Below are positions 11,143 to 22,502 of a stretch of 64,000 bases of DNA, one piece after another. Below the pieces are notes generated by a model that made no database searches, had not been told where the DNA came from, and saw only the letters and a list, made by a program, of their open reading frames with translations. Positions within the stretch are counted from its first letter, which is position 1. Each line of letters opens with the position of its first letter. A program made the translations under genes and the position numbers. The DNA comes from Microstegium vimineum (lineage: Eukaryota; Streptophyta; Magnoliopsida; Poales; Poaceae): the NCBI GenBank assembly GCA_022036555.1, contig CM039129.1, positions 27,206,553 through 27,270,552 of the forward strand. Direction: 5' to 3'.

Positions 11143-12739
11143 CGTCTGTTCAGAAACAAGGACCATGCAAAGTTGTTGCGATGGCACAAAGAAGACCATA
11201 AGGCAGACAACATGTTGAGATGCCCTGCTGATGGGTCCCAGTGGAGTGCAATTGACAGAGAATTCCCGGAGTTTGCAGAAGACGCAAGAAACTTATAATT
11301 CGATTTGAGCACGGATGGTATGAATCCTATTGGGGAGGAGAGCAGTAGTCATAGCACTTGGCTTGTTACTTTATGTATCTACAACCTTCCTCCATGGTTA
11401 TGCATGAAGTAGAAGTTCATTATGATGTCGTTGCTAATCCAAGGCCTGAAACAACCTGGCAACGACATCGATGTCTTCCTGAGGCCCTTAGTTGAGGAAC
11501 TCCTGCTTTTATGGAGCAAACCAGGTGTACATGTGTGGGATGAGCACAAACAGGAACACTTCAACCTGCAAGCATTGTTGTACGTAACAATCAATGATTG
11601 GCCTGCCCTAAGTAATCTTTCAGGACACACAAACAATGGATATAATGCATGCACACACTATTTTGATGACCTTGACTGTGTATATCTAAAAAAATGTTGA
11701 AAGGTCGTGTACCTTAGCCATCGTCGTTTTTTCCTAAGAATACCAAGCCAGAAAGAAAGGCAAGCATTGTAAAGAAGAAGTGAAACGAACCAAGCCTCGC
11801 AACCGACCGGAGAGGATGTACTTGATATGGTCAAGGATGTGCATGTAGTCTTTGGAAAGGGAGAAGGGGCCCTACTAGTTCCAAAAGATGCTGATGGACG
11901 CGCACCCATGTGGAAGAAGAAGTCCATATTTTGGGAGCTACCCTATTGGCATGTCCTAGAGGTCCGCCACACGATCAACGTGATGCACTTGACAAAGAAT
12001 GTTTGTGTGAACCTGCTAGGATTCATGGGTGTGTATGGAAAAGCCAAAGATACACTTGAAGCACGACAGGACATGCAAGGCATGAAAGAATGAGACAACC
12101 TGCATCCAGAGCAGACAGAAGATGGACGCCACTATTTAAAGCCTGCTAGCTACACTCTTAGCAAAGAAGAGAAGGAAATCATGTTTGAATGTCTAAGCAG
12201 CATCAAGGTCCCATCTGGATTTTCCTCGAATATATAGAATATAATAAATGTGTCAGAGAAGAAATCTATAAACTTAAAGTCTCATGACTGCCAGGTGCTT
12301 GTGACGCAACTGCTTCCGGTTGTGTTAAGAGGAATTCTACCTCCACATATACGTTTAGCCACTGTGAAGCTATGTGCATTCCTCAATGCAATTTCTCAGA
12401 AGGCAATCGATCCAATGGAACTAGCTACTCTACAGAATGATGTGGTTCAGTGTCTTGTCAGCTTTGAGTAGGTTTTCCCTCCATCCTTCTTTAATATCAT
12501 GGAACACATCCTAGTTCACCTGGTCAAGGAGATTAGTATTCTCGGTCTTGTGTTCCTACACAACATGTTCCCCTTTGAAAGGTTCATGGGAGTCCTGAAA
12601 AAATATGTTCACCAACGTGCTCACCCAGAAGGAAGCATCGCCAAGGGCTACGGGACAGAGGAGGTCATTGAGTTCTGTGTTGACTATATTCCCGACCTTG
12701 ACCCGATTGGTGTTCCTGAATCAAGACACGAGGGGAGAC
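11143..12739 (+). pseudogene. tnp2: CACTA-1 transposase (tnp2), first visible part
   Basis: En/Spm (CACTA) transposase, which would bind the terminal repeats and cut and join the element. One frame continues throughout, with about seven in-frame stops (near 11296, 11409, 11698, 11770, 12091, 12236, 12469). Transposase_21 landmarks: PADGSQW (about 11227), STDGMNPIG (about 11310), CIYNLPPWLCMK, TINDWPALSNLSG, MWKKKSIFWELPYW (about 11908) and VMHLTKN. A DUF4218-type region follows with SHDCQVLVTQLLP and FPFERFMGVLKKYV (about 12570). The N-terminus is lost at 11143 where the B-prime LTR abuts. The frame stops at ESRHEGRL, where Gypsy-1 begins; the gene resumes at 43292. Inactive. Confidence 0.92.
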
Positions 12740-13028
12740 TGTCGATGTTTTACCACTGATAGCCTACCACGGGGTTACCCGAGACAGTAGTTCGTGCCTC
12801 GGCGAATAGTGAAACCTTGGTGGTTGTACACACAGGGACACATGGTTTATACTGGTTCAGGCCCTCGACACAGTCGAGTAATAGCCCTACGTCCAGTTGA
12901 GTCGTTATTTATTGCTCTGATCATAACACAAGGTGTTGTGTGTCGCTCTATGTATCGGGTGTTGTGTAGTATGTTGAGATTGTTGTGTGTTCTAAGATCT
13001 AGTCCTGAACTAGGGACCCTTGCCCTCC
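12740..13028 (-). repeat. Gypsy-1 3' LTR remnant
   Basis: Starts tgtcgatgttttaccac and parallels 37863-37917 plus 42800-43040 of the other LTR. Similarity stops after ccctcct, exactly where the other LTR reads ttatatag, its TATA region. The U3 half and the LTR start were lost with this deletion. Confidence 0.82.
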
Positions 13029-14039
13029 TAGAGGTTCTTGCTTTTCAGGTTGTTGAGGTTGATGTGCACTTTCCACAAAAAGTGCACTCAATGAGGGTAG
13101 CCCCCGAGCCTCTTGTCGTTTGGTACAAACGGCAAGAGGGTCTTGATTTTGAAAGGGTATTTTCCGAGGTAGGTATCTCTAGCCCCCGAGCCTTCTCCGA
13201 GTTCTTTTATTTAGAAAAGAAATCGGATGAAGGGTCTTGATGTGTTGTCATCGTTGTAGTCTGGAGCCTTCTCCGAGTTCTTGTATTCTTGCGAAAGCGA
13301 GCCCCCGAGCTTTCTGCTAAAAAGATGTCGACAGAGGGGTCTTGAAATAGTCTTTTTTTGTCTTTCTTTGTCAGAGGCGGGTTCTGTGTATCCGGAATCT
13401 TGCTTTTTGTCTCCATCTTTTCACTTGTTTGCTTTCTGTAGTCTTGTTCTTTTCGTAGATTTTTCGTCTTTTGATTGCTTCTTTTCCTTAAGATCTTTGG
13501 GGTTTTGCGCTTAGTGTGCTGTTGTGCGAGGCTGAGCAGCCCCCAGGCATAGTTGAAGCGAATGCCGAGCCCCCGAGCTTAGTGTCCGACCAAGCTGTGA
13601 GGCTCTTCCATGTTGTTGTTGATTCATCCAGGTTGTTCTTAATCTTTTTTGGTTCTTGATGTACCTCGTCCGAGTTGTTTGCACTTTGTTCACGTTCTTT
13701 CTTGTACTTGTATGTACCTCATCCATGTTCTTTCTTATACTTGTATGTACCTCATCCGGGTTCTTTCTAAATTTGTCTTAATTTGTCTTGCAATCTGAGT
13801 TCTTTCTGAACATGTCTCAGTAAAGTGGCTCTCAGGAGCATGTTTTTTCCAATCTCATGGAGCATGTAGCTTTCTTGCATGTTAAGCATAAAAATATGTA
13901 AATTACATTCCGGATATGAAGATAGGAGCATGTCCTTTATTTGGATAATCAGTTAGGGGCAGGCCCCGGTATCATGAAATGCATATATAATTTGTTTGTC
14001 TTGCTCTTGCTAGGTCACATAAGTTCCTCAGGTAGTGTC
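13029..14039 (-). other. Gypsy-1 internal region with agcccccgagc boxes
   Basis: No gene recognised. The box agcccccgagc recurs at 13099, 13181, 13300 and 13568, with a variant near 13537. Similar agtccccgagc boxes lie in the equivalent region of Gypsy-2. The last five bases (gtgtc, 14035-14039) are the left target duplication of Gypsy-2. Confidence 0.6.
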
Positions 14040-14287
14040 TGTCGACGAAATACGTGTCATAGTCTACCTAGGCGGTACCCCACGGTAGTAGATTTGTAGG
14101 CGGAGGTGTGGCGACGGCGACCAAGCGTAACACAGAGAGCGTAGACACGGCAATTTAGACAGGTTCAGGCCGATGAATCACCGTAATACCCTATGTCCTG
14201 TGTTTTGGTGGCTAGATTGAAGTGTATATTACGTTACAAGACCCGTAGATGCGATCTAGCGGATTGTGGAGAGATTGTTTCGGAGGG
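14040..14287 (-). repeat. Gypsy-2 3' LTR, outer part
   Basis: Matches 35917-36163 of the 5' LTR. Interrupted after gaggg by Copia-B; continues at 27091. Confidence 0.92.
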
Positions 14288-16274
14288 TGAAGGACCGGAA
14301 ACGGCGACCAGAGGGGGGGGGTGAATGGGAGCCAAATAAAAATTCCTTTCGGAAGAACTTGACCCTTGTCCCAAGCACAACCGAAAGCAAGAACTAGGCT
14401 TATGACCCACAAGAGGGTGGATGTTCTGGGAGATGTCCTAGGAACACAGCGGAGCTAGCCACGAACCCGGAGGAACAAACCGCGAGAAGAACGGACAAAA
14501 AACAGCACTAACAGAGGCTCCGGACCAGTTGGGACAGAGCCATCGGACTATGGCAAGTAGTCCGGAGCTATGGTCCGACGCCTACACCAGACGAGACACG
14601 CCACAACAGTAAGCACCCTAGCTGCAGACCAGAGGCTCCGGACTTGTCCGGTGCTACTGGAGACTGGTCCGGTGCTCACCCGCCAGAAGGTCCAGTAAGC
14701 GACCGACCTTCGGACCAGACCACCTAACTACCTCGTCGGACCAAGGAGAGTGGTCCGACGCGTGGTCGGAACCCTCAGCAGAGCCACCGGACCACTCGTC
14801 AAAGGTCCGAAGCTCAAACGCCAAGTGGTCTGAGGGTGGTCCGACGCCCCTTGCTGCTTGACACAGGAAAAGTCAAGACCACCGGACCACTTGCATTGGT
14901 CGGGAGCTTAGGGGAAGGTGGTCCGAAACTTTCAGCAGAAAACTAGTCCTCGCGAAAATCGTTTCCACTCCGCCAAATCTTCTCAAAACTCAACCAAATG
15001 ATCACCAACTGCAACAAAACTTTGTAGGAATAATCCTAGTGTAGTTGGAGAGCTATCCCGAAGAAATCATCGCTCAATTTGGAGAGGATAAAGGAGAACA
15101 CTCGGATTTTGGGGAGAAGAGAGCAAAACAAAGAACGCCACAAAGAAATCGCCCGATCTACGCACTCGTGAGGTTTGAGGAGAATTCCTTCAGTGCAAAG
15201 AAGCTCCTCACAAATACAAACAACTTGGTTCAAGTAGATTTGCAAGAGCTACTCCCTACAAAGAGAAATCATCTCGGGAAAAGAGGGAGTAAAGGCAAAA
15301 TACGAAGAACACAAGCAAAACAGGGACACAATCACAAAAGCGAAATCACCATGGCTTACGGAGGTTACGGCCTCCGATTCCTCGCAACAATCACAAGTTC
15401 TTACACCGGTGACGCGGTGGATCTCAAGCAAGAAGAAGCTAGGGAAGGGAAAACCTAGGAATAGGTGGGAGAGAGAGTAATGCAAGAGATGAGGATGAGG
15501 ATACCCCTTCATCCTCTATTTAATGGGGCTTTGGCTATTTCCCAAAGACCCCCTAGATACAAGAGTGAACTACCTAGCCTAAGCATTGCAGTCCAAGCTC
15601 TGGAAAATATCTTCCTCGATTTGAATGGATGGCCCCGCTTCCTGCCGGGAGTTGTCGTCGCCTCGACGCAACCTCTAGGATTCCGCCATGTGCCATCCCC
15701 GCTTCCTCGGAAGCTCCGCCTAGGTTTTGAGGCCCAAACCCAGGAAACCCGTCACTGGTAGCTTTGGGCTCAACTACCGAACCCCGAGTTTTGCAGCCCA
15801 AACTTAGAAACCGACGCGGATGGTTTTGAGGCCCAAACCACCAAACCACTCGACGCGAGCCACCTTGTCTTCGCCCGATCGGACTCCGAGTCCCCTGAGC
15901 CTCCGCTCGACTCGCGCGTCCACCATCTTGACTTGGCCAACTTAGTCTACCTCCATGTCTTCTCGCACTCGCCAGTGCCAAGTACTATCACCACAGCTAG
16001 TTCGCCGGTGCCCATGGTCCCTCAGTCCGAGCCCCGCTTCCGCCCTTCACCGCTCTCAGTCCATCGGCACGGCAAGCCTCTACTCGACCTTCTCCACGCC
16101 ATTGACCACTGTCACTAGGCATAGCACCTGCACACCACAAGCCGATAGACAAGCACACATTTATGCTTTCGCAGTGGTTAGGGTAAGCCACTCAAACTGA
16201 AACACTCACGTGTTGGACGATCACTCATCATCAAAGCTGAACATACATGGGTACTTATCCACCATGTGTTCGCA
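14288..16274 (-). repeat. Copia-B 3' LTR (1987 bp)
   Basis: On the plus strand it runs tgaaggaccgg..tgtgttcgca, that is TG..CA read on the minus strand. A TATA-like cattaaatag lies on the minus strand near 15514-15525. The part from about 14515 to 14940, which is U5 on the element strand, is packed with TCCGGA/GGTCCG words. Confidence 0.92.
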
Positions 16275-17941
16275 ATCTCCGCCTTGATGAGTGCATTGAC
16301 AACACAAGTGCAATTCAGATTTCAGCCACAAGGTAAAGCTATAAAAGCCAAAACGGGGTCGCTTGAGAGAAGCAAACACGATACCAATTAAAAGAGATAG
16401 GCAAAAAAAATGATACCAATTAAAAGCATCCTTCAAAGCACCTCATGACAAAGCCACTTACTGATGCCAAACAAAAGCATATGGGCAACGGCTTAGCGCA
16501 ACCAAGCGAAACAAAGCTAGCCCTCAAGAAGAGGCAGAAACGGGCTCAACACCACTAGCAAGTCCAAGATACCAATCACAAACTCTCAAAGCTTAGAAAA
16601 CCAATTTAAGCACTAGGGGAGCTCAAAAGATACCAATTGAAACCACTTACGTCCCCTAATGCTCAAGAAGCAATCGAAACCTGTCGGAGCCAACAAAGCA
16701 AGCTAGACCCTCCAGAAGAGGCAAAGGCTCAACACATCTAGCAAAAGCTCCCCCTGGGCACTAGCATTCTCAAGATACCAAGAAGGGGTGAAAAGAGCCA
16801 AGTCAAAAAGATACCAATTAAGCTCAAAAAGCAAATTTGCTCCCCTTGGAAGTAGATGGCTGAAAATGGAATGAAATGCACATCTCTCCCCCTTGTTGAC
16901 ACATGTAGCTCATCAAACATCAACAACTCAAGATCCGGCTACAAATGCCGTGAAGTGCAAAATGAGTGCAAAAGCTTCATACCTAGAGCTAAGACAATGA
17001 ATAGATGCTCTAAGTGATGTGATCCTATGAGAATAGGAAAAGCTCTACGTGGCCAGCAAAGACTCAAGTTGAGCTTAAGATCACTTTAGAAGCTATTTTA
17101 GAGAGCATATCATGTGAGTCCAGAGAAAGGGTACCACCTCCTAGAGACAACTAGACATGGCAAACAAGATAGGATCTATCTCAAAGCAATCTCATGTATA
17201 GAAAGTAAAACTATCCCTTAGCAAAGTTCATACAACAAGCCAATGACCCAACTGAATGAATTTTCTAAATTTCAGGGTTTTGCAGCCAATTTTTAGTTTT
17301 AGGCACATTTAAGTTGTATGCGAGTGGTTGTCTGGAAAGTGACGCCACTGCTTACCAACCGGGCGAAGACAAAGGACTTGACACACTGGTTTTGGTCATA
17401 CACGACACCGCTCAAGTATCGACCCATATGGGAAGCAGTCTCGAACACACGGTGAAGTGCTCACAAGGCACACCCAACTCGATCTTTCCAATTCACAAAA
17501 CAGAGAGCAATTTCATTTTAGATATTAAACTTGGTGCTCAAAGGTAGTGAATGAAACAAAGAAGAGCCATAGATACAAGCTATATACACGGCAGCCAAGA
17601 AGGATCTTCAAAAGCCTACATATGCCAGTGCCATTTCAGAGGTGACATGGGGAATTTAAATTCAGTTTTAAAGCTTTTCTAACTTAGCTCTATTGCATAT
17701 CATATAGATCAAAAAGAGTCTAAGTTAGGCAACACCATAGACACATAAAGCACCTCAAACAGAGCATAGATTCATTATATCGGCTATAGATATGAAGCTT
17801 AAAATGAACTATGTCACAAATGCAAATGAGATGCAAAAAGCAATGACACCAACTAATACAATCAAGAAACCAAAAGAGAAGAAGGACAAAGAAAAGACAA
17901 ATAGAACAAGAAAGAACTATGATACACAAAACTTTCCTCCT
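16275..17941 (-). other. Copia-B 3' spacer with primer-site-like octamers
   Basis: No gene recognised. Purine tract first (reverse complement caaggcggagat at 16275-16286). Six copies of gataccaa occur at 16380, 16412, 16568, 16629, 16774 and 16810; read on the element strand this is ttggtatc, the core of its own primer-binding site. G-rich boxes (minus strand) lie near 16747, 16839 and 16884. From 17107 the sequence is the block repeated after the gap. Confidence 0.7.
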
Positions 17942-18371
17942 CTAAAAAGGAAAGCAAACACCCAACTCGCCCCGGAGGCGAGAAAATGCAGCTTGATCCA
18001 AAGGCTTCATCAGAATAACCGCAAGCTGGTTTTGGGTCTTGACATGCCGGAGGTCAATGTCGCCCTTCTCGTAGTGATCACGCAAAAAGTGAAAGCGGAC
18101 CTCAATGTGCTTGGTCTTCGAATGAAGCACGGGATTTTTAGCCACACTAATTGCAATCGTGCTATCACAAAGCAGAGGCACCTTAGTAACCTCAAGACCA
18201 AAATCTCTCAAAGTGGCAATCATCCAAAGCAAGTGAGAGCAACAACTAGCCGCGGCAATGTACTCAGCTTCGCACGTCGACTGTGCCACGCTAGATTGCT
18301 TGCGAGAAGACCAAGAAACCAAAGAAGACCCAAGAAACTAGCAAGTCCCAGAAGTGGACTTCCGATCAAGT
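17107..18371 (-). repeat. Left copy of a 1265-bp block duplicated across the assembly gap
   Basis: Repeats at 18472-19736 with a constant offset of 1365. I saw no differences in reading, and the translations of both copies agree. It holds the end of the spacer and the Copia-B RNase H. Most likely the same locus assembled twice. Confidence 0.9.
17942..18322 (-). pseudogene. Duplicate copy of the Copia-B RNase H end (probable assembly artefact)
   Basis: Encodes the same 126 residues as 19307-19687, with VSWSSRKQ, STCEAEYIA and LLCDSTIAI. The sequence upstream runs into the N gap. It should not be counted as a second RNase H. Confidence 0.88.
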
Positions 18372-18471
18372 NNNNNNNNNNNNNNNNNNNNNNNNNNNNN
18401 NNNNNNNNNNNNNNNNNNNNNNNNNNNNNNNNNNNNNNNNNNNNNNNNNNNNNNNNNNNNNNNNNNNNNNN
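18372..18471. other. Assembly gap of exactly 100 N
   Basis: 100 undefined bases, a conventional placeholder length, sitting between two identical 1265-bp blocks. Confidence 0.99.
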
Positions 18472-19736
18472 ATATCATGTGAGTCCAGAGAAAGGGTACC
18501 ACCTCCTAGAGACAACTAGACATGGCAAACAAGATAGGATCTATCTCAAAGCAATCTCATGTATAGAAAGTAAAACTATCCCTTAGCAAAGTTCATACAA
18601 CAAGCCAATGACCCAACTGAATGAATTTTCTAAATTTCAGGGTTTTGCAGCCAATTTTTAGTTTTAGGCACATTTAAGTTGTATGCGAGTGGTTGTCTGG
18701 AAAGTGACGCCACTGCTTACCAACCGGGCGAAGACAAAGGACTTGACACACTGGTTTTGGTCATACACGACACCGCTCAAGTATCGACCCATATGGGAAG
18801 CAGTCTCGAACACACGGTGAAGTGCTCACAAGGCACACCCAACTCGATCTTTCCAATTCACAAAACAGAGAGCAATTTCATTTTAGATATTAAACTTGGT
18901 GCTCAAAGGTAGTGAATGAAACAAAGAAGAGCCATAGATACAAGCTATATACACGGCAGCCAAGAAGGATCTTCAAAAGCCTACATATGCCAGTGCCATT
19001 TCAGAGGTGACATGGGGAATTTAAATTCAGTTTTAAAGCTTTTCTAACTTAGCTCTATTGCATATCATATAGATCAAAAAGAGTCTAAGTTAGGCAACAC
19101 CATAGACACATAAAGCACCTCAAACAGAGCATAGATTCATTATATCGGCTATAGATATGAAGCTTAAAATGAACTATGTCACAAATGCAAATGAGATGCA
19201 AAAAGCAATGACACCAACTAATACAATCAAGAAACCAAAAGAGAAGAAGGACAAAGAAAAGACAAATAGAACAAGAAAGAACTATGATACACAAAACTTT
19301 CCTCCTCTAAAAAGGAAAGCAAACACCCAACTCGCCCCGGAGGCGAGAAAATGCAGCTTGATCCAAAGGCTTCATCAGAATAACCGCAAGCTGGTTTTGG
19401 GTCTTGACATGCCGGAGGTCAATGTCGCCCTTCTCGTAGTGATCACGCAAAAAGTGAAAGCGGACCTCAATGTGCTTGGTCTTCGAATGAAGCACGGGAT
19501 TTTTAGCCACACTAATTGCAATCGTGCTATCACAAAGCAGAGGCACCTTAGTAACCTCAAGACCAAAATCTCTCAAAGTGGCAATCATCCAAAGCAAGTG
19601 AGAGCAACAACTAGCCGCGGCAATGTACTCAGCTTCGCACGTCGACTGTGCCACGCTAGATTGCTTGCGAGAAGACCAAGAAACCAAAGAAGACCCAAGA
19701 AACTAGCAAGTCCCAGAAGTGGACTTCCGATCAAGT
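18472..19736 (-). repeat. Right copy of the 1265-bp block
   Basis: Starts at the first base after the gap (atatcatgtgag, same as 17107) and stays collinear until 19736. There the left copy ends in the gap and this copy runs on into the RT of Copia-B. Confidence 0.9.
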
Positions 19737-22502
19737 CGGCAACCGGCAAAGTCGGCGTTAGAATAACCGCAAAGCACAAGAGAGGAAGAGGTGTAGAACC
19801 AAAGACCAAATTAGGGAGTGAAGCGCAAGTACCTCATGATGCGTTTCACCGCCTGATAGTGCGAAGTCCGTGGGGACGCCTGAAAGCGAGCACATAGGCA
19901 GACGGCGAACTGAATGTCCGGTCGGGTCGCCGTCAGGTACAAAAGCGACCCGATCATGCTGCGGTACTCTGTATGGTCCACCGCCTCTCCTTCCTCGTCT
20001 GCATCCAAGGCAGTCGTAGTCGACATGGGCATCGAAAGAGGCTTTGCCTCACCCATGTCAAACTTCTTCAAGATATCCTTCGTGTACTTGCCTTGGTGCA
20101 CGAACGTCCCTTCCCAGGTTTGCTTGATTTGCAACCCGAGAAAGAAAGTCAACTCTCCCATCATGCTCATCTCAAATTCCCTACTCATAAGATCTGCAAA
20201 CTTGGCAACAAGAGCATGAGAAGAACCACCAAAGATGATATCATCCACGTATATTTGGACAAGGAGAGTTTCTTTGCCTTGCTTGAGGAGAAACAACGTC
20301 TTATCTATCGATCCCATTTTAAAGCCCTTAGCAAGCAAAAAGGTTTTTAGCCTATCATACCATGCTCTAGGTGTTTGTTTCAAACCATACAAAGCTTTGT
20401 GAAGTTTAAAAACATGGTTTGGAAACTTGGGATTTTCGAAATCGGGAGGTTGTTTAACATAAACTTCCTCCTCTATGTAGCCATTTAAGAAAGCACTTTT
20501 AACGTCCATTTGAAAAGGTTTGAAACCCTTAGAAGCCGCAAAAGCTAGAAGGATTCTAATGGCTTTTAAACGAGCTACGGGAGCAAAGGTTTCCTCATAG
20601 TCTATTCCCTCCTTTTGACAAAAGCCTTGAGCTACCAACCTAGCCTTGTTGCGCACTACCACCCCATCTTCACTTTGTTTATTTTTGAAAACCCATTTGG
20701 TACCTATGGGGTGGCAACTAGGTGGTGGAGGAATTAAGACCCAAACGTGGTTTCACTCAAAGTTTTCTAACTCCTCATGCATGGCATTAACCCAATCCGG
20801 ATCCATCAAAGCAGGTCCAACATCTCAGGGCTCAAAAGAAGCGACAAAAGCCGAATGAGCAAAGTGAGAGATATAGGACCTGGACCGCGTGACTCGACGG
20901 TCAATGTCGCTGATGATGTTCTCCGGCGGGTGCTGCCGCTGGATGTGCCGAGGAGCCTGCCTGGACGAAGTGGCCTCCCCCTCGATAGCAGCTGGAACTC
21001 CCTCAGGTGCAACGGACACCGACTGAGGAACTTGCTCGAACGGCCCCCAAGAAGAGGAAGTAGTCGGGTCGGGACCATGAGCCGAAGTGGACGTCGCAGG
21101 CTCGACGGGGGCAGCCGGTGGAGTCGGCTCGGGATCACCCACAATCGGCGTCGTCCTGCTCCTCCTCCACAAAAATGCTGGTGTTCACCTCATCATCACC
21201 TGCAAGCTCAAAAGCAGTGGAAACACAGGGCATAGTTTCATCGAAGGTAATCTCACAAGTCTCCATCACTCGGTTCGTTTCAAGGTTAAGTGCACGATAA
21301 GCATGAGAGTGCGTAGAATAACCAAGAAAGATACCATCAGAAGATCGTGATTCAAATTTATCCAACTTACCACCCTTTTTGAGGATAAAGCACCTGCACA
21401 CAAACACCCATAGGTGACTTACCTTGGGTGGTCTCCCAAATCGCAAGAAGTCTTCGTCTTGAAAGCTCGGAGGACAATGCGATTGGAAACATAGCAAGCA
21501 GAACTGAGTGCCTCGGCCCAATACCGCCTAGGAGTCCTATGCTCATCGAGCATCGTCCTGGCCATCTCAACAAGGGTCCGATTCTTACGCTCAACAACAC
21601 CGTTCTACTGGGGAGTGTGAGGTGAGGAAAACTGGTGATCGAGACCCAAAGAAGAGAAAAGAGTTGCAAAGTCAGCATTCCTGAATTATGTGTCATTGTC
21701 ACTGCGGATACCTCTCATGGCATTCTTAGGTAGCCCATTTTGCAATCTCAAAATCAGATCTCAAACAAGTGGAAAAGTCTCATCCTTACTCTCCAAAAAG
21801 AACACCCAAGAGTATCTCGAGTAGTCATCAACTACTACAACCACATACCACTTCCCTCCTTCCAACCTGACCTGAGCTGGACCAACTGTGTCCATGTGTA
21901 AGAGCTCGCCAGGTCGAGTGGTCATGATCTCAGTCACAGGGGGATGGGAAGAAGCAACCATCTTGCCATGCCTGCAAGGATGGCAAACCAAATCCTTCTC
22001 AAACTTCAGCTTTGGCAATCCTTGGATAAGGTCCATTGAGCTAAGCCTTGTCAACAAGTAAAAATTCAAATGTCCCAATCTCCTATGCCGCTTCCAAAGC
22101 TCGGAGGAAGAACCGACAAGAAGACAACGAGAAGGTCCGGAAGAGATAGAAAAATCCGCACAAAAAACCTCCCCGAAGGGTAAAATCCGGCAAACAAGTT
22201 CACCGCAAGAGTCCAAAATCCGAGAGAGATTAGGCTTGAAACTCACTTCAAAACCATCATCAAGGAGTTGCGAAACCGAAAGAAGGTTAAAATGCAAATT
22301 CGCAACCAAAGCAACATCCTTGAGGACAAAAGATGAATTTACTCGGATGGACCCCCGGGAGATAACCTTACCTTTACTCTTGTCCCCGAATGTAATGTAC
22401 TCAGTCTGGCACACGGGGTCGAGGCTGGAGAACCACTTGGCACTTCCGGTCATATGGCGTGAGCATCCGGAATCCGCAAGCCAAGTCTCCTCCAGTCCTC
22501 CT
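19307..22502 (-). pseudogene. pol: Copia-B pol: protease, integrase, RT, RNase H (broken)
   Basis: Read on the minus strand from right to left. Aspartic protease: WLADSGCSRHMTG at about 22450-22486. Integrase: zinc region with KRHRRLGH and CHPCRHGK, core with HMDTVGP, RSDND and VERKNRTL (about 21600-21930). An integrase tail with a low-complexity Pro/Ser linker follows (about 20810-21170). RT: VRNKARLVAQGF, FQMDVKSAFLNGY, YVDDIIF (19811-20662). RNase H: SRKQSSVAQSTCEAEY and LCDSTIAI, ending at 19307. Stops and frameshifts occur at 21761, near 21500-21700, before 20662, and at 19811, where the last RT codons lead into a shifted RNase H start. Inactive, though all catalytic motifs remain legible. 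Confidence 0.9.

Noticed and set aside
17792..18586. Long plus-strand open frame across the N gap, repeated at 19157-19897.
   Set aside because: It runs antisense to the Copia-B RNase H and includes undefined bases; the protein resembles nothing and the two copies are the assembly duplicate.
17107..19736. True tandem duplication of the Copia-B RNase H region.
   Set aside because: Exact abutment on a 100-N placeholder, apparent identity and lack of a novel junction favour an unmerged contig overlap.
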